A DNA stretch of 64,000 bases, taken from contig NZ_CP172056.1 in the NCBI RefSeq assembly GCF_049860565.1, positions 372,001-436,000 of the forward strand, given 5' to 3'. A model generated the notes under the pieces. It was given only the letters and a program-made list of their open reading frames with translations. It did no database searches and had not been told where the DNA came from. The DNA comes from Desulfitobacterium_A nosdiversum (GTDB taxonomy: Bacteria > Bacillota > Desulfitobacteriia > Desulfitobacteriales > Desulfitobacteriaceae). Made by a program: the position numbers and the translations under genes. Below are positions 41,979-49,792 of this stretch, piece after piece (position 1 is the first letter of the stretch; each line of letters opens with the position of its first letter).

Positions 41979-42012
41979 AATTTTGTGTCTTTTAACGCAA
42001 CTATGTATACGT

Positions 42013-42855
42013 TTATTTTACCCTTTTCTCAAGCCAGTTAAGAATATCTCCAAGAACCATATCCCGTTCAGGTTCTTGAATCAGCTCATGATAAAGACCT
42101 TCATAGAGCTTTAATTCTTTATCTCGGGAAGAAATCTTTTTAAAGATAAAAGGAGTGGACTGATAGGGAATAATGCGGTCTGCCTTTCCATGCAAGAAGA
42201 GACATGGGAGGCGGTACTGCTCAGCCTTCTTTATCGCCTCGTTGACTCCGCGGTAGACAAACTCATAGAAAAAGCCTATTGTAGCATACTTAAGGACCAA
42301 AGGATCTTCATTCGATTTCTTTCGAACCTCGAGATTACGTGTCGCCCGATGAGAAAGCACCTGATAAATTTTGTAACGATGAAAATACTTATTGAGAATT
42401 TCAAACAGGAAACCGGGGATTAAAGCGGTTCCTACCGGCCGTCCAATTGCAGGCCCCGTAAAAATCTGCCCTTGCAGTTTTTCAGGAAATTGGATGCCAT
42501 AGTGAAAGGCAATCAGCCCTCCCATACTATGTCCATACATTGATATTGGAAGCTGTGGATGCTTCATCCGAACATAATCCACAAATTGATCTAAATCCTC
42601 AACGAATAGTTCAAAACGCTCCAAATACCCGCGTTCCTCCTCGGATAAACCATGCCCGCAATGATCTAACGCATATGAACCATACCCGTGATTCGCGAGA
42701 AACTGCATCAATTCACGGTAGTATCCGGAGTGTTCACCATATCCATGACTGATAATCAGAATTCCTTTTTTCTTTTGCTCATCTGGGTGCACTTCACAGT
42801 AAAAAATCTTGACACCTCGTGCTGTTTTAATCTGCAAGTTTTCAGGCATTTTCAT
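42013..42855 (-). CDS. Alpha/beta hydrolase, lysophospholipase/monoacylglycerol lipase-like
   Basis: A 280-residue serine hydrolase. The nucleophile elbow is GHSMGG near residue 108, the acid is probably Asp in HGKADRIIP, and the histidine is in GLYHELIQEPE near the C-terminus. HGYGEHSGYY near residue 38 forms the oxyanion region. The family cleaves monoacylglycerols or lysophospholipids; the substrate here is not known. No signal peptide, so it is cytoplasmic. It precedes no operon partner within 18 bases except the small gene upstream, with which it may be co-transcribed. Confidence 0.88.
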   Translation of the reverse strand: MKMPENLQIKTARGVKIFYCEVHPDEQKKKGILIISHGYGEHSGYYRELMQFLANHGYGSYALDHCGHGLSEEERGYLERFELFVEDLDQFVDYVRMKHPQLPISMYGHSMGGLIAFHYGIQFPEKLQGQIFTGPAIGRPVGTALIPGFLFEILNKYFHRYKIYQVLSHRATRNLEVRKKSNEDPLVLKYATIGFFYEFVYRGVNEAIKKAEQYRLPCLFLHGKADRIIPYQSTPFIFKKISSRDKELKLYEGLYHELIQEPERDMVLGDILNWLEKRVK

Positions 42856-42872
42856 ACCCTCCTCACCCGGAA

Positions 42873-43088
42873 TTATACTCTTTGCACATTTTCCAGTCTT
42901 ACCCTAGAGGGCCGTTTAGCCTTAGGCTCACGTACATCGAGGCAAATATTACCCAGCTTCGAGGTGTAAGGTCCCCGCACAACGAGGAGGGACACACCGG
43001 GTCTGCTTTTATGTTCCACATAATCCCCTTTAGAAATAGGAACACCCATTTCATTTAAAATATCGGCTAACGAATATTGATAGTCCAC
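42873..43088 (-). CDS. Small basic hypothetical protein
   Basis: A 71-residue protein I do not recognise, starting at a GTG preceded by GGAAGAG. It begins DYQYSLADILNEMGVPISKGD and the C-terminal half is rich in Lys and Arg (REPKAKRPSRVRLENVQRV), with no membrane segment. Close spacing to the downstream hydrolase and the upstream peptidase suggests one transcript. Function unknown. Confidence 0.65.
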   Translation of the reverse strand: MDYQYSLADILNEMGVPISKGDYVEHKSRPGVSLLVVRGPYTSKLGNICLDVREPKAKRPSRVRLENVQRV

Positions 43089-43127
43089 AGTTCTCTTCCT
43101 ATCTTGTTCTGTCTTGTGAGTCGAGCA

Positions 43128-43874
43128 TTAGTTAAGAGTCAGACTTTCACCATTAACCTTTAACCAATCACGTTGGGCAGCATAATCTGAGCAATACCGG
43201 CCGACAAACTCCCAAAAATCCTGTGAATGGTTCATGTACCTCAGGTGCGCCAGTTCGTGAATAACAAGATAATTTACAACCGCTTCCGGTGCCATAATTG
43301 CCCGCCAGTTTAAGTTAATATTTCCCTTACTGGAGCAACTTCCCCAACGCGTTTTTTGTTCCTTCAATCGAAATGTATTATATTTTACATCCATCAAGAC
43401 ACTAAATTGATCGAGTTTACTCTGGAAAATCTCATGCCCTTTTCGCCTCAGCCATTTCTCTATTATCTCTCTTAGCACACTCTGATGCTGTTCCGGGGGA
43501 ATTCCTGCGGGTAAATAGATCTCAATACGATGACCCTCATCGAAATAGCGCAAGGTCACCCTTTTGCGATTCGTTATCTGAGTTTGAAATGGAATAGGTT
43601 GACCTAATAAAGGAAATGCTTTTTCTGAAAGATAGTGCTTTTCTGCCGCTTCTGTAAGCTTCTCCTGCATCTTAAGCCAATTCTTTAAAATCCATTCCTG
43701 GTTTACTGTTACAAATTCTTGAATTTCCCGTTTTGAAGCGCGAGTGGGTATTGTGACCCTTACCTTATCCTTGCCAATGTGCATACTTAAACGTTTTGAC
43801 CGGCAATTTCTGCGTTCCTCATAAGGAATAATCGTTCCTTGAAGAACAAGCAATGTCGATTTAGATTTAATCAT
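43128..43874 (-). CDS. YgjP-like M48-type metallopeptidase (DUF45)
   Basis: A 248-residue zinc-peptidase-like protein. The metal motif HELAHLRYMNHSQDFW near residue 206 gives HExxH with a downstream His. The preceding EQKTRWGSCSSKGNINLNW is the family signature. The family is widespread, often beside restriction systems, but no such genes lie here. The cellular substrate is unknown. Confidence 0.87.
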   Translation of the reverse strand: MIKSKSTLLVLQGTIIPYEERRNCRSKRLSMHIGKDKVRVTIPTRASKREIQEFVTVNQEWILKNWLKMQEKLTEAAEKHYLSEKAFPLLGQPIPFQTQITNRKRVTLRYFDEGHRIEIYLPAGIPPEQHQSVLREIIEKWLRRKGHEIFQSKLDQFSVLMDVKYNTFRLKEQKTRWGSCSSKGNINLNWRAIMAPEAVVNYLVIHELAHLRYMNHSQDFWEFVGRYCSDYAAQRDWLKVNGESLTLN

Positions 43875-43882
43875 TTTTCTTG

Positions 43883-44416
43883 TTATTCAACCTCTCCCCA
43901 TTTTCCCTTAAAAACGATTTCCTCTATACTTTTTCTTGGTCGAGGATTTCTCACTTGATTAGCATAACCTAAAGGAGTTATTGCAACAACGCGAACTTCA
44001 TCCGGTACATTCAGTACTTTTCGCGCTTTTTCTTCAGAAAACCAACCTTCCCAGCATGTTCCCAATCCTTGCTCAGTTGCGGCTAAAATAAGATGTTCCA
44101 TAGCTAATCCGGCATCAAGCATCATATAATCTTTGTTTTCCCATACTTCAGACTCACTGGGGACTCCACACAATACGATCGCTAACGGTGCCTGAACAAG
44201 CACCTTTCGACCAGGATTATCGTCGGTCAGCGTATCTGCTAATGCTTCGCGAAGGCTTTGGTCTTTCACCACAATAAACCTCCAGCATTGTCCATTCTTC
44301 CAGGAAGGAGCCAAACGGGCACACTCCAGAACGTAGTTTAACTTCTCGGGTTCCACCGGGGTTGGATCATACGAACGCAGACTTCTCCTTTTTTGTGCGA
44401 TCTCCAAAAAATCCAT
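43883..44416 (-). CDS. Nitroreductase family flavoprotein
   Basis: A 177-residue FMN-dependent oxidoreductase. The N-terminal RRSLRSYDPTPVEPEKL with Arg and Ser phosphate-binding residues and the ENKDYMMLDAGLAMEHLILAA helix are typical; EQGLGTCWEGWF matches the family's active-site segment. I start at MDFLEIAQKRRS, following GAGGAGAGG, rather than the ORF's upstream codon. Physiological substrate unknown. It diverges from the HTH-PBP regulator across about 320 bases that hold an FNR-type site. Confidence 0.88.
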   Translation of the reverse strand: MDFLEIAQKRRSLRSYDPTPVEPEKLNYVLECARLAPSWKNGQCWRFIVVKDQSLREALADTLTDDNPGRKVLVQAPLAIVLCGVPSESEVWENKDYMMLDAGLAMEHLILAATEQGLGTCWEGWFSEEKARKVLNVPDEVRVVAITPLGYANQVRNPRPRKSIEEIVFKGKWGEVE

Positions 44417-44596
44417 TTTTAATCCTCTCCTCATAAATAACTTGATTTTCTCTTCTAACGCCCTATCTAATATTCAAATTCTCGCTCTATGCCAAAAAAT
44501 CCTCTTATCTCCTACCTGATTTTATTCAAGACAAATAACTTAGCCTGCTTAAAATCCTAAAATCGTTTTTTCTAGTAAAAATCAGAATATACTAAC

Positions 44597-44610
44597 TTGA
44601 TTTAGATCAA
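44597..44610. promoter_or_regulatory. FNR/CRP-family palindrome TTGAT-N4-ATCAA
   Basis: A perfect match to the classical FNR half-site pair TTGAT and ATCAA with four bases between. It lies in the 320-base A+T-rich gap between the nitroreductase (minus) and the HTH-PBP regulator (plus), about 130 bases before the latter. Binding by an anaerobic FNR- or CprK-type regulator is inference. The rest of the gap contains no gene. Confidence 0.55.
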
Positions 44611-44736
44611 ATTAAACAGTATTAAATTATATTAAAACTTGCAAATTCCTATATTTTTTTATTGATTATTTGATTTAGATAGATTAATCTTAGAGTTAAT
44701 TGATTAAATTATAGTTAAGAATGGAAGGTGCTTCAC

Positions 44737-45690
44737 ATGAAAAATTCTGTCCCCCTTACTGTTGAAGAAGCCGCCCGACTTCTTAAGGTTTCAAAGTTTA
44801 CACTTTACGAATTGATCAAGCGTCAAGAAATTCCGGCTCAACGCGTGGGACGTCAATTTAGAATTGACCCTGATATACTTAATAATTACCTTCATGGAAA
44901 TATCCCTAAAAATACCCCCAATTTATCGACTGAACATACAGTTTCCTCTCCGGAATACCCCCTTGAAAATTCTGATCTTGATGGCCTTGTCTTTATTGGC
45001 AGCCATGAACCTATGGTCGAACTTTTCGCCGATTTTTGGAAACATTCTCAATCTCCCTATAAACTCCGCCTTGAATTTAAAGGAAGCATGGACGGACTTA
45101 TTTCTCTCTATCACAATCAAGCCCAGATGTCGGGAATTCACCTTTGGGATGATAAGACAAAAGAATATAATCTGCCTTATGTGCATTACATTCTCCACGG
45201 CAACCCTGTAACAGTCATCAATCTTGTACAACGCGTACAGGGATTGATCGTTCAGCCGGGAAACCCTCTAGGTCTTCAAACTTGGGAAGATCTGACCCGG
45301 AAAGGGCTGCGTTTTATAAATCGTCAAAAAGGGTCGGGAACACGACTTAGACTTGATGCTTACTTAAGGTCAGCTCATATCTCTCCTGCCAAAATCCAAG
45401 GCTATGAAGAGGAAGAAAACACTCATTTAGGGGTCGCAAGCCGCGTAGCCAATGGACAAGCCGATATTGGAATAGGGGTCCAATCTGAAGCCCACCGAAT
45501 GGGACTGGATTTTGTCCCCCTTTTTCAGGAGCGTTATGATCTTGTCTTCTTGCACGAAAAAGTCCCTGCTGAAGCCCGGCAGCAAATCATAACAATCTTA
45601 AGCTCTTCTGCCTTTCATAAAGCAATTGAGCGTCAAGTAGGATATGATACCTCACTAACTGGGAATATTTTGTATAAAAGCGAAGGCTAG
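44737..45690 (+). CDS. HTH regulator fused to a periplasmic-binding-like domain, next to the tungstate importer
   Basis: A 317-residue protein. Residues about 8-52 form an excisionase/MerR-like helix-turn-helix (LTVEEAARLLKVSKFTLYELI). Residues about 85-305 are a PBP_like domain, equivalent to the C-terminal domain of the MoeA fusion at 49793, sharing GIHL, the GLxVxxGNPL segment and the RFINRQxGSGTR signature. I start at the ATG after AAGGTGCTTCAC. No signal peptide, so the binding domain is cytoplasmic. It probably senses tungstate, molybdate or a pterin and controls tupABC directly downstream. Confidence 0.88.
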   Translation: MKNSVPLTVEEAARLLKVSKFTLYELIKRQEIPAQRVGRQFRIDPDILNNYLHGNIPKNTPNLSTEHTVSSPEYPLENSDLDGLVFIGSHEPMVELFADFWKHSQSPYKLRLEFKGSMDGLISLYHNQAQMSGIHLWDDKTKEYNLPYVHYILHGNPVTVINLVQRVQGLIVQPGNPLGLQTWEDLTRKGLRFINRQKGSGTRLRLDAYLRSAHISPAKIQGYEEEENTHLGVASRVANGQADIGIGVQSEAHRMGLDFVPLFQERYDLVFLHEKVPAEARQQIITILSSSAFHKAIERQVGYDTSLTGNILYKSEG

Positions 45691-45793
45691 TACATATAAG
45701 TTATTTAGTCCGACTGTGTAGTACGTCAATACCTATGAAGCAGCGTTCCCTAAAATTACTTATAATTCCCTCATTAAGAAAGGAGCCCAAGAA

Positions 45794-46687
45794 ATGTTCA
45801 AAAAAGTTATGTCCCGCAAAACCATTTCAACCCTCTTTCTTACTCTTATCATTCTCGCTCTTGCCTTAACCGGCTGCGGTGCTCAACAGCCCCAGCCGGC
45901 CGCAACACCAACGCCAGCTAATCCTAATCTTATTTTATCAACAACCACGAGCACCCAAGACAGCGGACTTCTTGATGTTCTTATTCCCGCCTTTGAGAAG
46001 AAAACCGGTTATAAAGTGAAAACGGTTGCCGTCGGTACAGGCGCAGCTTTAGCCAATGCAGATAAGGGAGACGCTGATGTCGTCTTAGTTCACGCACCAA
46101 GTTCAGAAAAACAATACGTCGATAATAAAACCTTAACGAATTACAATCTTGTAATGCATAATGACTTCATTATCGTCGGACCAACTTCTGACCCCGCCAA
46201 GATCAAAGGAATGAAAACGGCTGTTGAGGCCTTTACAGCTATTGAAAAGAACAAATCCGTTTTTCTTTCACGCGGAGATAAATCAGGAACAGACACTATG
46301 GAAAAAGGAATCTGGACCAAAGCCAACATTAAACCTGCCGGAACCTGGTATCAAGAAACTGGTTCCGGTATGGGACAAACCTTAACTATAGCTTCAGATA
46401 AAGCAGCATATACCCTTACCGACCGTGCGACCTACCTCGCCAATCAAAAGAATCTTAAGTTAGATATCTTAGTCCAAGGAGAGACTGCACTCCTTAATAT
46501 CTATCACGTTGCCCAAGTCAACCCCGAGAAATTCCCAAAAGTCAATGCCGATGGTGCTAAAGCCTTTGTCAGCTTTATGCTCGATCCTGATACCCAAAAA
46601 ATGATCGGTGAATATGGAAAAGATAAATATAATCAAGCTCTCTTCTTCGCTGATGCAGGCAAGAAGATGGAAGACCTCGGTAAATAA
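45794..46687 (+). CDS. tupA: Tungstate ABC transporter substrate-binding lipoprotein (TupA)
   Basis: A 297-residue lipoprotein with lipobox ALTGC (Cys near residue 28) and a short proline/alanine linker. The TTTSTQDSGLL motif after the linker matches the oxyanion-binding TTTS of TupA, and the SRGDKSGTDTMEKG segment is typical. TupA binds tungstate with very high affinity and selectivity over molybdate. AAAGGAG precedes the ATG. It starts the tupABC operon. Confidence 0.93.
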   Translation: MFKKVMSRKTISTLFLTLIILALALTGCGAQQPQPAATPTPANPNLILSTTTSTQDSGLLDVLIPAFEKKTGYKVKTVAVGTGAALANADKGDADVVLVHAPSSEKQYVDNKTLTNYNLVMHNDFIIVGPTSDPAKIKGMKTAVEAFTAIEKNKSVFLSRGDKSGTDTMEKGIWTKANIKPAGTWYQETGSGMGQTLTIASDKAAYTLTDRATYLANQKNLKLDILVQGETALLNIYHVAQVNPEKFPKVNADGAKAFVSFMLDPDTQKMIGEYGKDKYNQALFFADAGKKMEDLGK

Positions 46688-46698
46688 ATAGAATATTT

Positions 46699-46736
46699 AA
46701 GAGAGCAGATTGGGCTAAAACTCCATCTGCTCTCTT
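46699..46736 (+). other. Stem-loop between tupA and tupB
   Basis: AAGAGAGCAGAT and ATCTGCTCTCTT make a perfect 12-bp stem with a 14-base loop, without a strong U-tract. This type of hairpin after a binding-protein gene often keeps its mRNA at higher levels than the downstream permease genes, by partial termination or by stabilisation. Confidence 0.7.
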
Positions 46737-46788
46737 ATACCTATCTGACCAAAAGATTCTGGATTAACTTTTAAAGGGATGATCTCGA

Positions 46789-47487
46789 ATGGATATGATC
46801 TGGCAAGGAATTCTCGCTGCGATTCATCTCCTCATTACCGGAGATCCTGAAGTATTAACAATCACGTTATTAACTCTTAAAGTTTCTGGCATCGCTACCT
46901 TAATCAGCCTTGTTATCGGCATACCCCTTGGCACTGTTCTTGGACTAAAGACTTTTCCCGGCCGTCAAATCATCATGAGCTTTGTGAATACCGGGATGGG
47001 ACTTCCGCCCGTTGTAGTGGGTCTTTGGGTCTCAATCTTCCTCTGGCGTTCCGGACCTTTCGGTTTTCTCAATATTATGTATACGCCGACTGCGATGGTC
47101 ATAGCCCAAGCGATTATCGCTTCGCCGCTGGTTGTTGGTTTAACCAGTGCAGCCCTGCAGCAGACAGATTCAAAACTTAGGCTTCAAATCAAGGCCCTTG
47201 GCACCACCCGTTTTCAATATCTTTGGCTGCTTCTTAAAGAGGTACGTTTTTCGATTTTAGCTGCCATTATCGCCGGTTTTGGTGCGGTTGTTTCAGAAGT
47301 CGGTGCGTCAATGGCTGTCGGCGGAAATGTTAAAGATCTAACCCGCGTTTTAACCACTGCGACTGTACTCGAAGTTTCTAAAGGGAACTTCGATATTGCT
47401 ATCGCTTTAAGCATTATTCTATGTCTGCTTGCCTACTTAACTACCGTCTTTTTAACCATACTCCAGCAAAAAAACCAAGGAGTTTAG
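46789..47487 (+). CDS. tupB: Tungstate ABC transporter permease (TupB)
   Basis: A 232-residue integral membrane permease with five or six helices. The cytoplasmic EAA-type loop reads ALGTTRFQYLWLLLKEV (about residues 140-156) and contacts the ATPase. The family matches TupB/molybdate-type permeases. It lies 100 bases after tupA, behind a hairpin, and four bases before tupC. Confidence 0.93.
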   Translation: MDMIWQGILAAIHLLITGDPEVLTITLLTLKVSGIATLISLVIGIPLGTVLGLKTFPGRQIIMSFVNTGMGLPPVVVGLWVSIFLWRSGPFGFLNIMYTPTAMVIAQAIIASPLVVGLTSAALQQTDSKLRLQIKALGTTRFQYLWLLLKEVRFSILAAIIAGFGAVVSEVGASMAVGGNVKDLTRVLTTATVLEVSKGNFDIAIALSIILCLLAYLTTVFLTILQQKNQGV

Positions 47488-47491
47488 AACT

Positions 47492-48220
47492 ATGCTGAGA
47501 GCACAAAATCTTTGTTGGCTCAAAAACGGAAAAGCCATTCTCAATCATATCAGTTTTGAGTTGCACCCTGGGGAATGCTTAGGGCTCGTAGGCCCGAATG
47601 GATCAGGGAAAAGCAGCTTGCTTAAAATTCTTGCTTTTCTTGAACCCCCAACTTCAGGTGAGCTGTGGTTTCAGGGACAGCCCATCCCTAAGCATGTTCC
47701 ACTGGATGTTCGCCGTAAAATTGCTATTGTTTTTCAGGAACCTCTTTTGCTGAATACTACTGTCTGGGAAAATATTGCGATTGGTTTAAAAATAAGGTCT
47801 ATTCCTAAACAGGAAATTATGAATCGTATTATGTATTGGCTTCAGCAGTTTGGGATTGCTCACCTTGCCAAGCAGTCCGCGCGTTCTTTATCCGGAGGAG
47901 AAGCCCAACGTGTCAGTTTAGCCCGCGCCTTAGTTTTAGAGCCTGATATTTTATTCCTGGATGAACCCTTCTCCGCCTTGGATGCGCCGACTAAGGAAGC
48001 GTTAAGAACTGATTTATCCAAAATTTTTCGTTCGACTCATATAACAACGGTTATGGTCAGCCATGATTTTCAAGATATTGAAAGATTAACGGAAAGAGCT
48101 TTAATCCTCATCCAAGGTCAGGTTGCAGCTGATGCTGCTCCTGCGGCGCTTCTAGCTGCCCCTCAGAGCCCTGAGGCTGATCAATTTCTCTCGCATTGGC
48201 GGCTTACGTTTGGAAATTAA
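47492..48220 (+). CDS. tupC: Tungstate ABC transporter ATP-binding protein (TupC)
   Basis: A 242-residue ABC ATPase. Walker A is GPNGSGKSS near residue 35, the signature LSGGEAQRVSLARAL near 133, Walker B ILFLDEP near 155 and the switch His in VMVSHD. AAGGAG precedes the ATG, overlapping the tupB end closely, so the two are co-translated. It powers tungstate uptake. Confidence 0.94.
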   Translation: MLRAQNLCWLKNGKAILNHISFELHPGECLGLVGPNGSGKSSLLKILAFLEPPTSGELWFQGQPIPKHVPLDVRRKIAIVFQEPLLLNTTVWENIAIGLKIRSIPKQEIMNRIMYWLQQFGIAHLAKQSARSLSGGEAQRVSLARALVLEPDILFLDEPFSALDAPTKEALRTDLSKIFRSTHITTVMVSHDFQDIERLTERALILIQGQVAADAAPAALLAAPQSPEADQFLSHWRLTFGN

Positions 48221-48239
48221 ACTAAAAATTGATAAATGT

Positions 48240-48278
48240 AAAAGCGGATCAAAAGTTTAAAACTTTTGGTCCGCTTTT
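48240..48278. terminator. Bidirectional terminator between tupC and adh
   Basis: AAAAGCGGATCAAAAGTT and AACTTTTGGTCCGCTTTT form an 18-base stem with one mismatch. A and T runs on both sides allow it to end both convergent transcripts. Confidence 0.88.
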
Positions 48279-48301
48279 AGTATTCTAACTTTAATCTTTA
48301 A

Positions 48302-49465
48302 TTAAAAAGCGTTTTTGTAAATTTGAATAACATCATCCAGTTTTGCTAAGCGTGGGTTAGTTAGGCTGCATGCATCTTTCATAGCATTTTCAGCCATTAT
48401 TTTCAGATCTTCTTCTTTCACGCCGAGTTCTGTAAGACCACTCGGAATATTAACATCGTTAGATAAAGTCACAATCGCTGAAAGTGCTTTCTCTGCAGCA
48501 TCCCGTGCCGATAATCCTTGAACGTTTTCACCCATTGCTACTGCGATATCCCCAAAACGTTCTACATTACCAATCAGGTTAAAACGAGAAACATGGGGTA
48601 AAAGAATAGCATTGCAGACACCGTGAGGAAGGTTATAGAATCCGCCGAGTTGGTGAGCCATTGCGTGAACATAGCCCAGACTTGCATTGTTAAAAGCCAT
48701 TCCACCCATAAATTGAGCATAGGACATTTGGTCTCTTGCTTCAAAATCGCTGCCATTAGCCACCGCACGACGTAGGTATTTGCTAATGAGTTTAATCGCC
48801 ATCAGGGCTGCAGAATCCGTAACCGGTGTTGCAGCTGTCGAAACATAAGCTTCAACCGCATGCGTCAATGCATCCATTCCAGTGGCTGCGGTTAAGGAAG
48901 CGGGCATTCCCATCATTAATAGGGGATCGTTAATCGAGACATTCGGTGTTGTGTGCCAGTCAACAATAGCCATTTTGATATGACGTGAGCTGTCTGTGAT
49001 AATGCAGAAACGGGTCATCTCACTGGCTGTTCCAGCTGTCGTATTGATTGCAATCATGGGGACCATAGGTTTTTCGGATTTATCGACACCTTCGAAATCA
49101 TGGATTTTGCCGCCATTGCCTGCAACTAGGCCAATTCCTTTTGCACAATCATGGGATGAACCTCCACCTAAGGAGATAATCATATTGCAGCCTTCTTTTT
49201 CAAAAATGGCTACTCCATCATGCACATTTTTATCGGTAGGATTCGGTTCGGCTCCAGGATAGATGACAACCTTGACTCCCTCTGCTTCAACAATATCAGC
49301 AATTTGTTTAGCCATCCCAGATTTATTGAGAAAATCATCGGTAACCAAAAAAGCAACTTTTCCGCCTAAGATTTTCGCTTGTTTCCCAGCTTGTTGAGCG
49401 GCTCCAGCTCCCATAAGGTTAACGGTTGGCATAAAATAGCCGTAAACTTGTTGAACAATACCCAT
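48302..49465 (-). CDS. Iron-containing alcohol dehydrogenase, methanol-dehydrogenase-like
   Basis: A 387-residue group III alcohol dehydrogenase. The NAD-binding loop is SLGGGSSHDCAKG near residue 97, and metal ligands lie in ATGMDALTHAVEAY and YVHAMAHQLGGFYNLPHG. Long stretches resemble the Bacillus methanolicus NAD-dependent methanol dehydrogenase type. It could act on short primary alcohols or, in reverse, on aldehydes or 1,3-propanediol. GGAGG precedes the ATG. A sigma-54 promoter and enhancer-like repeats lie upstream. Confidence 0.92.
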   Translation of the reverse strand: MGIVQQVYGYFMPTVNLMGAGAAQQAGKQAKILGGKVAFLVTDDFLNKSGMAKQIADIVEAEGVKVVIYPGAEPNPTDKNVHDGVAIFEKEGCNMIISLGGGSSHDCAKGIGLVAGNGGKIHDFEGVDKSEKPMVPMIAINTTAGTASEMTRFCIITDSSRHIKMAIVDWHTTPNVSINDPLLMMGMPASLTAATGMDALTHAVEAYVSTAATPVTDSAALMAIKLISKYLRRAVANGSDFEARDQMSYAQFMGGMAFNNASLGYVHAMAHQLGGFYNLPHGVCNAILLPHVSRFNLIGNVERFGDIAVAMGENVQGLSARDAAEKALSAIVTLSNDVNIPSGLTELGVKEEDLKIMAENAMKDACSLTNPRLAKLDDVIQIYKNAF

Positions 49466-49543
49466 CTCGACTCATCCTCCTCATTTTCCTAACGCAAGCT
49501 CCCCTATTAGTTTAAATGCAAGCGTTATTTGCCTTTACTTTAA

Positions 49544-49559
49544 TGCAAATGCCATGCCA
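49544..49559 (-). promoter_or_regulatory. Sigma-54 promoter of adh
   Basis: TGGCATGGCATTTGCA on the minus strand: GG at -24 and GC at -12 with the required 10 bases between, and near-consensus flanks. It would start transcription about 65 bases before the adh start codon. Confidence 0.75.
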
Positions 49560-49665
49560 ATCATTTAATTCATTGTGAATAATTTAACTATCCCGAAATT
49601 TCAGTCAATTTGGAGTATTTTCATTTGTCGTAATTTGTACTTTTTTGTACAATATTTATTTCTTC

Positions 49666-49715
49666 TGCTCTAAAATAGAGCAGATTGCTCCGGAACACTG
49701 CTCCTCATTGGAGCG
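49666..49715. promoter_or_regulatory. Paired enhancer-like sites for the sigma-54 activator
   Basis: Two inverted repeats of the form TGCTC-N7-GAGCA: one perfect at 49666-49682 and one with a single mismatch at 49699-49715. They are 33 bases apart, about three helical turns, and 107 to 172 bases upstream of the adh sigma-54 promoter. A site of the same form stands before moaD. A separate palindrome TTGTAC-N6-GTACAA is at 49635-49652. Confidence 0.55.
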
Positions 49716-49743
49716 TTCTCAGCAGGGGCAAAATACAAAAACA

Positions 49744-49769
49744 GGGTACTCATCTCACGTTGAACACCC
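49744..49769 (-). terminator. Possible weak terminator after the moeA operon
   Basis: GGGT and ACCC with inner TTCA/TGAG pairs flank a short loop, followed by TGTTTTTG on the minus strand, just after the last moe gene. The stem is weak. Confidence 0.4.
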
Positions 49770-49792
49770 CATTTTCATGGATTTTAAGTCTT

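Noticed and set aside
44640..44725. Repeated TTGATT/TTAAT motifs as a CRISPR or iteron array
   Set aside because: Only short A+T-rich similarities without regular spacing; no direct repeats of useful length.
49635..49652. TTGTAC-N6-GTACAA as the activator's enhancer site
   Set aside because: It is a clean palindrome but is not found upstream of moaD, whereas the TGYTC-N7-GARCA form is present at both promoters.
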